NCBI GenBank assembly: GCA_049323835.1
Contig: JBMOOJ010000104.1
Span: 10,922 to 74,921, forward strand
Source of the DNA: SG-bin9 sp049323835
GTDB taxonomy: Bacteria > Pseudomonadota > Alphaproteobacteria > Rhizobiales > Xanthobacteraceae
Length of the DNA: 64,000 bases
Reading direction: 5' to 3'
The position numbers were made by a program, and so were the translations under genes. Under the pieces are notes generated by a model, which was given only the letters and a program-made list of their open reading frames with translations, did not search any database and was not told the origin of the DNA. This document shows positions 1-8,674 of this stretch, piece after piece (position 1 is the stretch's first letter; each line of letters opens with the position of its first letter).

Positions 1-478
1 GAAAGGCGTCCTGCGTCTCCTTGCCGAGCGCCGCCGGACCGACGACGCCGGCCAGGATCTCAAACGTGTCGAGCTGGCGGCCGCCGGTTTCCTGCATCGC
101 CGAGACGCCCGTATAGAGCCAACCGGCGAATGGCCGCTCAACGCCCGGAATGCGCGGCAAGCGCGAGCTGATGCGATCCGGCGTGAAGATGCTCTGGCCG
201 ACCGGAATCCATTCGAGCTGCTTCTTCACCGGACCCGCAATCGAGAACGGCGTGAAGAGGCCCATACCGACGACGTCATAGACGCGGCCCGCAGTCGGAT
301 GCCGGGTGAAGTCGTCGAAGGTGACCGAGAAGCGCAGGCCCTGCGTGTAATCGCGGTCTTTGCCGTTGCCGAGCGCATCGTTCTCGCCGATCAGCGTAAA
401 GCGCTGCGCCGACGCAACCGACGGCACAGCCACTGCAACAAGCAGCGCTAACAGGGCAAGAAAGACTCGCGAAAACAT
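1..478 (-). CDS. LpxR-family lipid A deacylase (DUF2219), C-terminus off the left edge
   Basis: The frame starts at 478 and runs off the left edge, so 159 N-terminal codons are visible. Residues 1-25 form a signal peptide ending VASAQ. The mature part opens with END...DRDYTQGLRF (32-50) and has RPFAGWLYTG at 115-124 and GPAALGKETQ at 147-156, all hallmarks of the LpxR/DUF2219 family. These are outer-membrane beta-barrel hydrolases; the founding member removes the 3'-acyloxyacyl chain of lipid A. It is transcribed away from the SDR gene at 707. Family assignment is firm; the exact lipid substrate is inference, and the catalytic His region is only partly inside the window. Confidence 0.8.
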   Translation of the reverse strand, partial: MFSRVFLALLALLVAVAVPSVASAQRFTLIGENDALGNGKDRDYTQGLRFSVTFDDFTRHPTAGRVYDVVGMGLFTPFSIAGPVKKQLEWIPVGQSIFTPDRISSRLPRIPGVERPFAGWLYTGVSAMQETGGRQLDTFEILAGVVGPAALGKETQDAF

Positions 479-706
479 GGGCCTCATCCGAGCGGCAATC
501 TGCCTCATCGGCCACCGCGCGAACAAGCCTAATTCGTTGGCGGGATTCAATTTTCCGCATCTGTTGCAAGATTTCAGCGGTATTCCGGAACGGCATGCCG
601 GCGCCGATTTGACCGGCCCAACGGCAGCATCGACAATCAATCCCTCATCTCCCGTGTCCTGATCCGGGACCGCAGCCCAAATCCTTTAAAATACTGGAGA
701 AATCCC

Positions 707-1483
707 ATGGACCTCGCGCTTCGCGGCAAAACCGTCCTGATTACCGGCGCCTCCAAGGGCATTGGCGCGGCCGCGGCCGAGGTCTTTGCCGAGGAGGGCT
801 GCAACCTGCGGCTTGCCGCCCGCAACCAGACGGCGCTTGAGACCCTGGCGACCCAGTTGCGGAGCGCTCATCAGATCGCGACCCATGTCCACGTCACGGA
901 CCTGCGCAAGCCTGAGGACGTGGTTGCGCTCGCCCGCGAGGCTGCCGACGCCGATATTCTGGTCAACAACGCCGGCGATATCCCGGGCGGTTCGCTCGAC
1001 AAGATCGACGAAGCGACCTGGCGGCACGCATGGGAGCTGAAGGTCTTCGGCTACATCAATCTGACGCGCCTGTTCTACGCGACGATGAAGACGCGCGGCC
1101 ATGGCGTGATCATCAACGACATCGGCGCGGCGGGCGAGAAGTTCGATTTCAACTACATCACTGGCAGCGCCGGCAACGCGGCGCTGATGGCGTTCACCCG
1201 CGCACTCGGCGGTGGAAGCCTGAAGGACAACATCCGCGTCGTCGGCATCAATCCGGGTCCGGTCGCGACCGAGCGCAACATCGCGCTGACGCGGCGACAG
1301 GCGCAGGTGCGTTTCGGCGACGAGAATCGTTTCCAGGACATCCTCGATGCCTATCCGTTGCGCAGACCCGCCAAGCCGCGCGAGATCGCCGACATGATGG
1401 CATTCCTCGCATCCGATCGATCCGCCTACACGACCGGCGTGATCATCACCATCGACGGCGGCATGTGCGCTGCTCCGCGATGA
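707..1483 (+). CDS. SDR-family oxidoreductase with an atypical active site
   Basis: A 258-residue Rossmann-fold short-chain dehydrogenase/reductase. TGASKGIG (13-20) is the dinucleotide-binding loop and NNAG (87-90) the structural motif. Tyr150 is in the catalytic position, but the residue four later, normally Lys, is Ser154 (YITGS), and the usual Ser about 13 residues before the Tyr is also not evident. The stretch SAGNAALMAFTRALGG is familiar from a distinct SDR subgroup, so this looks like a family trait rather than decay. The start at 707 has GGAGA 6-10 bases upstream. It is followed after about 120 bp by a carbamoyl-amino-acid hydrolase, perhaps in one transcript. The substrate is unknown. 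Confidence 0.85.
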   Translation: MDLALRGKTVLITGASKGIGAAAAEVFAEEGCNLRLAARNQTALETLATQLRSAHQIATHVHVTDLRKPEDVVALAREAADADILVNNAGDIPGGSLDKIDEATWRHAWELKVFGYINLTRLFYATMKTRGHGVIINDIGAAGEKFDFNYITGSAGNAALMAFTRALGGGSLKDNIRVVGINPGPVATERNIALTRRQAQVRFGDENRFQDILDAYPLRRPAKPREIADMMAFLASDRSAYTTGVIITIDGGMCAAPR

Positions 1484-1604
1484 TCTCTCCTCGCCCGATA
1501 CTTGCGCGGCGCTGCCATCCAGTTTCGCAACTGACGGATTGTGCAGCCTCCTTCGCAATGACAGACTCTCTCGACTGAACACCGACAACGAAAGAAACGC
1601 GCCG

Positions 1605-2855
1605 ATGGCCCCTTCCCGCCCCAACCTTCGCATCGACTCCGGCCGCCTCTGGGGCACGATCCACGAGACAGCGAAATTCGGCGGCACGCCGAAGGGCGGC
1701 GTCAAGCGCCTGACGCTCGGGCCCGAGGACAAGCAGGTCCGTGACTGGTTTCGCGCCGCGTGCGAAGCCGCCGGCTGCGAGGTGCGCGTCGATGCGCTCG
1801 GTACGATGTTCGCGATCCGCAAGGGCCGTGACATGTCGAAGGCGCCTGTCGGCCTCGGCTCCCATCTCGACACACAGCCGACCGGCGGCAAATTCGACGG
1901 CATCCTCGGCACGCTCGCGGCGCTGGAAGTGGTGCGTACGCTGAACGACGCCGGGATCGAGACCGACGCGCCGCTCTGCATCACCAACTGGACCAACGAG
2001 GAAGGCTCGCGCTTCGCCCCGGCGATGATGGCGTCGGCCGCCTACGCCGGCGACTTCACCACCGACGACATTCTCGGCCACGTCGACGCCGAAGGCATCA
2101 GCGTCGCGCAGGCGCTCGACACCATCGGCTATCGGGGCAGCGATCCGGTCGGGCGGCAGAAGTTCAGCGCGTTCGTCGAATTGCACATCGAGCAAGGACC
2201 GCTGCTCGAAGCCGAAGGCAAGACCATCGGCGTGGTCGACCGCGGTCAGGGCATCATGTGGTACGACGGGCGCATTGCCGGCTTCGCCAGCCATGCCGGA
2301 ACGACGCCGATGCCGATGCGGCGCGACGCTCTCTCCGCCTTCGCCGAACTGACCCTGGCGATCGAAAAGATCGCGAAGGATCACGGACCGAATGCGGTCG
2401 CAACCGTCGGCGAAATCACCGTCGAAAATCCGTCACGTAACGTCGTGCCGGGCGATCTGGTGTTCACCAGCGATATCCGCAGCCCCGACAGCAAGACCCT
2501 CGACGCACTGCATGCGGCGGTCCAGGCCGCGGCCGCGGAGATCGGCAAGCGGCGGAGGGTCGAGATCACGCTGCGACAGGTCTGGCGCAAGGAGCCGACC
2601 GTGTTCAACACCAGGCTGGTCGATGCGGTCGCCTCCGCCAGCGAAACGCTCGGCTACAGCAACCGCCGCATCACGTCGGGCGCCGGTCACGATGCCTGCA
2701 ATCTCGCGACCGTCATTCCGAGCGCGATGATCTTCGTGCCGTGCAAGGACGGCGTCAGCCACAACGAGCTTGAGGACGCAACGCAGGTCGATTGCGCGGC
2801 GGGCGCAAACGTCCTGCTGCACACGGTGCTGTCGCTCGCGGGTAGCGCCGACTAG
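1605..2855 (+). CDS. Zn-dependent M20 hydrolase, N-carbamoyl-L-amino-acid hydrolase / allantoate amidohydrolase family
   Basis: A cytoplasmic dinuclear-metal amidohydrolase of 416 residues, the usual length for the hydantoinase/carbamoylase group. Expected metal ligands are visible: His87 in GSHLDT, Asp98 in GGKFDG, the Glu pair at 132-133 in TNEEGSRF, His194 in ELHIEQGP, and a C-terminal His in GVSHNE. Family members cleave N-carbamoyl amino acids, beta-ureidopropionate or allantoate; sequence alone does not choose between them. The frame is open from 1539, but the ATG at 1605 gives the standard N-terminus. It converges on the acetyltransferase gene with only 15 bp between stops. Confidence 0.88.
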   Translation: MAPSRPNLRIDSGRLWGTIHETAKFGGTPKGGVKRLTLGPEDKQVRDWFRAACEAAGCEVRVDALGTMFAIRKGRDMSKAPVGLGSHLDTQPTGGKFDGILGTLAALEVVRTLNDAGIETDAPLCITNWTNEEGSRFAPAMMASAAYAGDFTTDDILGHVDAEGISVAQALDTIGYRGSDPVGRQKFSAFVELHIEQGPLLEAEGKTIGVVDRGQGIMWYDGRIAGFASHAGTTPMPMRRDALSAFAELTLAIEKIAKDHGPNAVATVGEITVENPSRNVVPGDLVFTSDIRSPDSKTLDALHAAVQAAAAEIGKRRRVEITLRQVWRKEPTVFNTRLVDAVASASETLGYSNRRITSGAGHDACNLATVIPSAMIFVPCKDGVSHNELEDATQVDCAAGANVLLHTVLSLAGSAD

Positions 2856-2865
2856 CGCAACATCA

Positions 2866-2894
2866 CACCACTACGGCTCGATGTCATAGTGGTG
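2866..2894. terminator. Hairpin at the convergent junction
   Basis: CACCACTA (2866-2873) and TAGTGGTG (2887-2894) form an 8-bp stem with a 13-base loop. It spans the gap between the hydrolase stop and the acetyltransferase stop, including the last codons of the latter. It has no T-run, so a terminator role is only plausible. Confidence 0.35.
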
Positions 2895-3326
2895 CGCGAT
2901 GATGTGCTCTGACGCGAGCTTGGCATAGAGCGCGCGGGCGGGCTCGTCTTCCTCCGCGTTGTCTGCCTGGACGAACATCACGTAAGCGCCCTGCTTGCGC
3001 GCCGCCTCACCCAGCGTGCGGATCAGCGCGGTGGCGACACCCCGCCGCCGGTGCTCCACATCGACAGCGAGATCGTAGATGTAGATTTCGCTGCGCTGCT
3101 GCTCGAACTTCCTCAGTTCATAAGCAGCGAGTCCACCGATCACGGAATCGCCGTCGCTGGCGATCACCGCAAAAAAGCTCTTGTCGTTGATGCGCTCACG
3201 CAGATAGGCATCGGCCGGAACGTGCGCGTGATAGTTGTCCGGATCCTCGAAGGCATTTCCGAACATCCGCAGCAGCGCTTTCATCTCGGCGAGATCGTCA
3301 GCGCCCAAACGCTTCGTCGAATACAT
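2871..3326 (-). CDS. GNAT acetyltransferase, AAC(3)-I-like
   Basis: A 151-residue single-domain GNAT protein. The acetyl-CoA loop is HRRRGVATALI (92-102). The block LAAYELRKFEQQRSEIYIYD closely resembles, from memory, the AAC(3)-I aminoglycoside 3-N-acetyltransferases (LAAYVLPKFEQARSEIYIYD), and the ending ALYAKL...HYDIEP also matches. GGGGAG lies 7 bases before the ATG. There is no integron or transposon context and codon use looks native, so this is likely a chromosomal homologue. Aminoglycoside acetylation is possible but not shown; other small amines are alternatives. Confidence 0.82.
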   Translation of the reverse strand: MYSTKRLGADDLAEMKALLRMFGNAFEDPDNYHAHVPADAYLRERINDKSFFAVIASDGDSVIGGLAAYELRKFEQQRSEIYIYDLAVDVEHRRRGVATALIRTLGEAARKQGAYVMFVQADNAEEDEPARALYAKLASEHIIAHHYDIEP

Positions 3327-3345
3327 GCAACACTCCCCAAAGCAA

Positions 3346-3369
3346 TCCGCCCGGCGCGGGCCGGGCGGA
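3346..3369 (-). terminator. Terminator of the TetR-adaptor-RND operon
   Basis: A perfect 10-bp stem (TCCGCCCGGC, loop GCGG, then its complement) lies 24 bp beyond the RND stop. On the minus strand it is followed by TTGCTTTGG, a weak T tract. Confidence 0.6.
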
Positions 3370-3392
3370 GGACAAGGCGGGCACTGCGCGGG

Positions 3393-6300
3393 TCAGCGCC
3401 CTTGCGGCGCGAGCCCGCCGGGACCGTCGTAGTCGCGCTCGAATTCCTCGACCTCGCGCGTCCGCTGCGAACCGGCCACCGCGCGGTGATCGGTCGCAAT
3501 CGCCACATACACCGCCGGCAGCACGAACAGCGTGAACAGCGTGCCGATGGTCATACCGGCAACGACGACGAGGCCGATGGAGAAACGGCTCGCCGCACCC
3601 GCACCGGACGCGGTGAGCAGCGGCAGCAGGCCCGCCACCATTGCCGCCGTCGTCATCAGGATCGGACGCAAGCGCACGCGCGCGGCCATCTCGATCGCCG
3701 ATCGCCGGTCGAGCCCTTCCTTCAGCTGAAGTTCGTTGGCGAACTCCACCATGAGAATGCCGTGCTTGGAGATCAGGCCGATCAGCGTGAGCAACCCGAC
3801 CTGCGTGTAGATGTTGATCGTGGCCGCGCCGAAGAACAGTGGAATCAGGGCGCCCGAGATCGCCATCGGCACGGAAATCAGGATCACGAGCGGATCACGC
3901 AGGCTTTCGAACTGCGCTGCCAGCACGAGGTAGATAATGACCAGCGCGAAGGCGAAGGCGATTGCGAGCTGATTGCCCTCCTGCGTGTATTGCCGCGCGT
4001 CCGCAAGGAAGGCCCGATTGTAGCCGGTCGGCAGCTTCTTGGCCTGCTCCTCGAGGAATTCGACCGCCTTGCCAACCGTAACGCCCGGCATCGGCACTGC
4101 CTGGAACGTCGCCGAGTTGAGCTGGTTGAAGCGCGTCAGCGCGTTCGGATCGGTGCCCGTCTCGATCGACACCACCGTCGACAGCGGCACCTGCCGGCCT
4201 TGCGGCGTCTGCACGTAATACTTGGCAAGGTCGTCGGGTGTCAGCCGCAAATCGCGCGGCACCTGCGGGATCACCTGATACGAACGGCCTTCGAGGTTGA
4301 ACCGGTTGACGAAGTTGCCGCCCAGCATCATCGCCAGCGTATTGCCGATCTGTTGCATGGTGACGCCGAGCTCGTTCGCCTTCGAGCGGTCGATCTTCAC
4401 GCGCAGCACCGGCTGGTTGAAGTCGAGATCGCTGTCGGCAACGATGAACAGGCCGCTCTTGCGCGCCGCGTCCTTCAACTTGTTCATCTCTTCATAGATC
4501 GACTTGAAGTCGCCGATGGTCGAGATCGCCATCTGCACCGGCAGACCGCCCGGCCCGCCCGGCAGCGGCGGCAGGTTGAAGACGAAGGCGTTGACGCCCT
4601 CGACCTTGTTGATCTCGTTCTGCACCGGCTGCTTCAGCACATGCGACGAGCGCTTGCGCTCGTCCCACGGCTTGAGGATCATGCCGGCAATGCCCTGGCT
4701 CGGACCGCTGATGCCATTGAGCACGAAGCGCAAATCCGTTTCCGGGAAGCTGCCGAACGCCTTATCGAGCTTCTCGCCGTAGTAGTCGGAGTAATCGATG
4801 TTGGCGTACTTCGGCGCCTTGGTCACCGAGAACAGGATACCCTGATCTTCCTCCGGCGCGAGTTCCTTGCCGGTGTTCATGTACATGAAGGCCACGAGAC
4901 CGAGGATCGTCACCGCGAACATCGCCGTCACCGGACGGTAGTCGAGCGAGCGGTCCAGCATCCGCCCGTAGGTCCGCGTGGTCGCCCGGAACACCCGATC
5001 GATCATCTGGGCGAACCGCCCCTGCTCCGCGCCCTTCAGCAGCGTCGAACACATCATCGGCGACAGCGTCAGCGCGATCACGCCGGACACGATCACCGCG
5101 CCCGCAAGCGTGAAGGCGAACTCGCGGAACAGCGCGCCCGTGAGGCCGCCGAGAAAGCCGATCGGCGCGTACACCGCCGCCAGCGTGATCGTCATCGAGA
5201 TCACGGGGCCGACGATTTCGCGCGCGCCTTGCAGCGACGCCTGTACCGGCGTTTTCCCTTCCTCCAGGTGGCGGTGGATGTTCTCGACCACCACGATCGC
5301 GTCGTCGACCACGAGGCCGATCGCGAGCACCATCGCCAGCAGCGTCAGAAGATTGAAGCTGAAGCCGAGCGGCATCATCAGGATGCAGACGCCGACCAGC
5401 GACAGCGGAATGGTCACCACCGGGATCAACACCGAGCGGAACGAGCCGAGAAACAGGAAGATGACGACGACGACGATGATGACGGCCTCGAGCAGCGTAT
5501 CGCGCACCTCGTCGATCGACGACTGAATGAACTTGGTCGAATCGTAGGCGACCTGCATCTTCAGCGATGGCGGCAGGTTGCGCTCGATCTCCGGCAAGAG
5601 CGCCCGTACACCCTTGACGATATTGAGCGGGTTGCCCTGCGGCGTCGACTGCACGCCAATGAAGATCGCCTTGTCGCCGTTCATCGACACGCTCGCGTCC
5701 GTGCTTTGCGCGCCGAGCTGAACGGTAGCGACATCCTCAAGCCGCACCAGCGCACCGTCCTTGGATTTGACGGTCATCCGCTTGAACTGGTTGATGTCGG
5801 TGAGGCCCGTATTGGTCGAGACGTTCGAGACGACGAAGTAGCCTTTCGCCTGCCCGGCCGCCGCCTGGAAGTTGTTCGCACGGATCGCCGCTGCAACATC
5901 GTCGGCGGACACGCCGCGTCCCGCCATGCGCGCCGGGTCGAGCCACAGCCGCATCGCGAACGTCTGGCCGCCGAGAATATCGGCCGACGCCACGCCGTCG
6001 ACGGTTGCGAGAATGGGCTGCACCACGCGCGTCAGATAGTCGGAAATCGCCGAACCGCCGAGTTCGTCGCTGGCGAAACCGATATACATCACCGCCGTGG
6101 TCTGACCGGTCGACTTCAGGATCACCGGATCGTTCGCTTCGCGCGGGATCAGGTACTTGACCGAATTGACCTTGGAAAGAACCTCGGTAAGCGCCTGGTT
6201 CGGATCGACGTTGAGCTTGATGTAGGCCGAGATCGTGCTCGTGCCCTGCACCGACGACGACGTCAGGTAGTCGATGCCCTCGGCGGCGGCAACCGCCTGC

Positions 6301-6503
6301 TCGATCGGCGTCGTAATGAAGCCCTGCATCAGTTCCGGCGAGGCGCCCGGATAGGTCGTGGTGACGGTAACGACCGTATTGTAGAGCCGCGGATACTGCC
6401 GGATCGGCAGCTTGAACGCGGCGTTCAGCCCGATCAGCAGGATCAGTGCGCTGACGACGAGCGACAGCACCGGCCGCTTGATGAAAATGTCCGTGAAACG
6501 CAT
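3393..6503 (-). CDS. RND multidrug efflux permease (HAE1 family)
   Basis: A 1036-residue inner-membrane proton-driven pump of the AcrB/MexF type. It has an N-terminal TM helix (MRFTDIFIKRPVLSLVVSAL), two large periplasmic porter loops and twelve expected TM helices. The paired aspartates of TM4 are present in GLVVDDAIVVVENI. The frame opens at 6539, but the ATG at 6503 has AGGAG about 7 bases upstream and gives the family N-terminus. It lies 114 bp downstream of its membrane-fusion partner and of a TetR regulator. No TolC-type gene is nearby, so an outer-membrane channel encoded elsewhere is likely used. Substrates cannot be read from sequence. Confidence 0.93.
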   Translation of the reverse strand: MRFTDIFIKRPVLSLVVSALILLIGLNAAFKLPIRQYPRLYNTVVTVTTTYPGASPELMQGFITTPIEQAVAAAEGIDYLTSSSVQGTSTISAYIKLNVDPNQALTEVLSKVNSVKYLIPREANDPVILKSTGQTTAVMYIGFASDELGGSAISDYLTRVVQPILATVDGVASADILGGQTFAMRLWLDPARMAGRGVSADDVAAAIRANNFQAAAGQAKGYFVVSNVSTNTGLTDINQFKRMTVKSKDGALVRLEDVATVQLGAQSTDASVSMNGDKAIFIGVQSTPQGNPLNIVKGVRALLPEIERNLPPSLKMQVAYDSTKFIQSSIDEVRDTLLEAVIIVVVVIFLFLGSFRSVLIPVVTIPLSLVGVCILMMPLGFSFNLLTLLAMVLAIGLVVDDAIVVVENIHRHLEEGKTPVQASLQGAREIVGPVISMTITLAAVYAPIGFLGGLTGALFREFAFTLAGAVIVSGVIALTLSPMMCSTLLKGAEQGRFAQMIDRVFRATTRTYGRMLDRSLDYRPVTAMFAVTILGLVAFMYMNTGKELAPEEDQGILFSVTKAPKYANIDYSDYYGEKLDKAFGSFPETDLRFVLNGISGPSQGIAGMILKPWDERKRSSHVLKQPVQNEINKVEGVNAFVFNLPPLPGGPGGLPVQMAISTIGDFKSIYEEMNKLKDAARKSGLFIVADSDLDFNQPVLRVKIDRSKANELGVTMQQIGNTLAMMLGGNFVNRFNLEGRSYQVIPQVPRDLRLTPDDLAKYYVQTPQGRQVPLSTVVSIETGTDPNALTRFNQLNSATFQAVPMPGVTVGKAVEFLEEQAKKLPTGYNRAFLADARQYTQEGNQLAIAFAFALVIIYLVLAAQFESLRDPLVILISVPMAISGALIPLFFGAATINIYTQVGLLTLIGLISKHGILMVEFANELQLKEGLDRRSAIEMAARVRLRPILMTTAAMVAGLLPLLTASGAGAASRFSIGLVVVAGMTIGTLFTLFVLPAVYVAIATDHRAVAGSQRTREVEEFERDYDGPGGLAPQGR

Positions 6504-6617
6504 GTCCCGGCTCCTGTCGGCGCTCGATCCCGCAAGCAAGGCCTGCGATCAGATACGCTCAATCCATATTCCGGGTCCGCTCACCATGCGATCGGACCCG
6601 TCTTTGTTTCCTCGCTG

Positions 6618-7817
6618 TCAGTTCAGCGGCGTCTTCGCCGGTATCGGCGGCGGCGGGTCTTTCGAAATGGCAACGGCGGCACCCGGTTGCAGCTTGAGCT
6701 GGCCGACGGCGACGACGCGATCGCCACCATTCAAACCACTCTGGATGACGGCCTTGCCATCGACGCGCACCCCGACGCGCACCGGAACGCGCTCGACCGA
6801 ATAGGCCGGCTCGCCCTTTTCGTCCTTCTTCTCAACCACGCGATAGACGGAATCGCCGTAGAGCGTGTAGTCGACCGCGGTCTCCGGCACCACCAGCACC
6901 GGCGGATCGGGCGGCAGCACGACCGTCGTGCTCGCGAACATGCCCGGCTTCAATGCGCGGTCGGCATTGTCGAGCGTCGCCTGAATGCGGACGTTGCGCG
7001 TATCCGAGTTGATTTGCGGATCGATGGTCGTGATCTTGCCCTCGAACTTGCGGGTCGGATACGCATCGACGTTGACGCGCACGATCTGGCCGACGGCGAG
7101 CACCGCGCGATCCTTCTCCGTGACGGTGAAGTTCAGGAACACCTTCGAGAGGTCGGTCAGCGACACGATCTGCGTGCCGGCGCTCAGGAACTGTCCGAGA
7201 TCGATCTTGCGCACGCCGAGTTCGCCGTCGAACGGCGCCCGGACGAGCTTCTGCGAGATGATGGTTTCGGTCTTGGTGACGGCGGCGTTAGCCTGATCGA
7301 ACGCGGCCTGCGCGGTGTCCACCGTCGCCTGCGGGCCGGACTGCTTCGCCAGCAGCGCCTTGGCGCGTTCGAGCGTCAGTTCGGCCGACTTGGCCTGCGC
7401 CTTGAAGCTTGCAAGATCACTCTGTTCCGGCTCGTCGAAGAGCTGTACCAGCGGGTCGCCCTTCTTCACCATGGCACCCGACTCGAACAGGATTTTGGTC
7501 ACGCGGCCCGATACGTCGGGCGTGACTTCGACCTGGTGTACGGCGGCAAGATCGCCGATGCCGGTGAGCAGCCGCGGCACCACCTCGGACTTCACCTCGG
7601 CCACGCTGACGGTCGCCGGCGGCGGCTTCATGTTGGCGAAGAACTGCCCAATCATCTTGGCGCGGAAGGCGTTGAACCCCCACAATCCGCCGACCAGAAG
7701 GACCAGCAGCAGACCGACGATGACGACCCAGCGCACCATCTTCACCGGTTTCCTGGGAGGCTTTTGCTCAACGCTCTCGGACACTTTCGTCCCGTGGATT
7801 TCCGTTTGAATGTTCAT
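6618..7817 (-). CDS. RND efflux membrane-fusion (adaptor) protein
   Basis: A 399-residue HlyD/AcrA-type periplasmic adaptor that would bridge the RND pump at 3393 and an outer-membrane channel. One N-terminal TM anchor lies at about residues 27-48 (VVIVGLLLVLLVGGLWGF) and there is no lipobox. It is followed by a lipoyl half-motif (VEVTPDVSGRV), a helical hairpin of about 90 residues, and beta-barrel domains. The ATG at 7817 is one base after the TetR stop, so translation is probably coupled. Upstream codons in this frame belong to the TetR overlap and were excluded. Confidence 0.92.
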   Translation of the reverse strand: MNIQTEIHGTKVSESVEQKPPRKPVKMVRWVVIVGLLLVLLVGGLWGFNAFRAKMIGQFFANMKPPPATVSVAEVKSEVVPRLLTGIGDLAAVHQVEVTPDVSGRVTKILFESGAMVKKGDPLVQLFDEPEQSDLASFKAQAKSAELTLERAKALLAKQSGPQATVDTAQAAFDQANAAVTKTETIISQKLVRAPFDGELGVRKIDLGQFLSAGTQIVSLTDLSKVFLNFTVTEKDRAVLAVGQIVRVNVDAYPTRKFEGKITTIDPQINSDTRNVRIQATLDNADRALKPGMFASTTVVLPPDPPVLVVPETAVDYTLYGDSVYRVVEKKDEKGEPAYSVERVPVRVGVRVDGKAVIQSGLNGGDRVVAVGQLKLQPGAAVAISKDPPPPIPAKTPLN

Positions 7818-7818
7818 A

Positions 7819-8517
7819 TCAAGCGCTTTCTGTAGCCATGACCGGCACTGAGGACGACACGTCCTGCACGAGGAGACGAGCGATCGCATCGTTGGTGACG
7901 CCGATGCCGCGTAAAACAAACTCGCAGACCTGCCGCTGCAGCCCGCCATCATCCGAATAGGAAATCGTCGGCATCGCCGGCAACCGCGACAATGCCAGCA
8001 TCAGCAGCGTCTGATGCGTGAACCAGAACAGGTCGCGTGCCGGCGTACTGGAAGGCTCGGCGTCGCCCGCGGCGATCGCACGCGCCAGCGACGCCTCGAA
8101 AATCGGTTCGATGATGTGGCCGATCTTCTCGAACAGAAGACGCGCGAACTCGCCGCCTTCGAGATGGCTCGATATCACGAGTTTCAGCCGCTGCACTTCC
8201 TCATGGTCGGGCGAGTTCGATGCATGCATGAACTCTGTGACCATCACGCGGATCAGCACCACGAGCGTTGCCGTCGATGGTTCCAGCGCCTGCAATTCGA
8301 GCAGGCCGGGATCGGTCTCGCAGGCGTCCGCCAGGACCTCCGCATAGAGCGCGGCCTTGGTCGGGAAATGCTTGAACAGCAATCCCTCCGAGATACCCGC
8401 CGCAGCCGCGACGCTGCGCGTGGTCGTACCTGCATACCCGTGACGCGCGAAGCAGCGCTTCGCGGCGTCCATGATTTGCTCACGGCGCAGGTCGCTCGGT
8501 AAACGGACGGGTCGCAT
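7819..8517 (-). CDS. TetR-family regulator of the RND operon
   Basis: A 232-residue one-component repressor. The N-terminal HTH is intact (RREQIMDAAKRCFARHGYAG, then TTRSVAAAAGISEGLLFKHF), followed by an all-helical ligand domain. It is the first gene of the operon and ends one base before the adaptor start, so it probably represses its own operon and is relieved by a pump substrate. A near-palindrome just upstream of its start (8524-8541) is the likely binding site. Confidence 0.9.
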   Translation of the reverse strand: MRPVRLPSDLRREQIMDAAKRCFARHGYAGTTTRSVAAAAGISEGLLFKHFPTKAALYAEVLADACETDPGLLELQALEPSTATLVVLIRVMVTEFMHASNSPDHEEVQRLKLVISSHLEGGEFARLLFEKIGHIIEPIFEASLARAIAAGDAEPSSTPARDLFWFTHQTLLMLALSRLPAMPTISYSDDGGLQRQVCEFVLRGIGVTNDAIARLLVQDVSSSVPVMATESA

Positions 8518-8523
8518 GGCGCG

Positions 8524-8541
8524 GTAAGTAACCGCTCACTA
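8524..8541 (-). promoter_or_regulatory. Possible TetR operator
   Basis: On the minus strand TAGTGAGCGGTTACTTAC is an imperfect dyad (GTGAG / CTTAC, one mismatch) located 7-24 bases upstream of the TetR start. The position suits autoregulation; the symmetry is modest. Confidence 0.3.
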
Positions 8542-8674
8542 GCCACAACGTCAAGGCGAAATGCTGCCCTGCAAACTCAATTGCAGGTTCCACCGCAAAT
8601 CTCACTTCTCGCAAAAACCGTCGCCAAAACAGTAGCTTGAACGGAAGCGTCAGTTCCTGCCATCAAACCCGGGT

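Noticed and set aside
1446..2384. A 312-residue minus-strand frame over the carbamoyl-amino-acid hydrolase
   Set aside because: It is a composition shadow of a gene with clear metal ligands on the plus strand.
3051..7835. A 1594-residue open frame on the plus strand
   Set aside because: It lies opposite the RND pump and adaptor genes, is very rich in Arg/His/Asp, has no domain and arises from high-GC third positions. It is a shadow.
2871..8517. A resistance island (acetyltransferase plus efflux operon)
   Set aside because: No integrase, attC, IS element or base-composition shift surrounds it; the genes look native.
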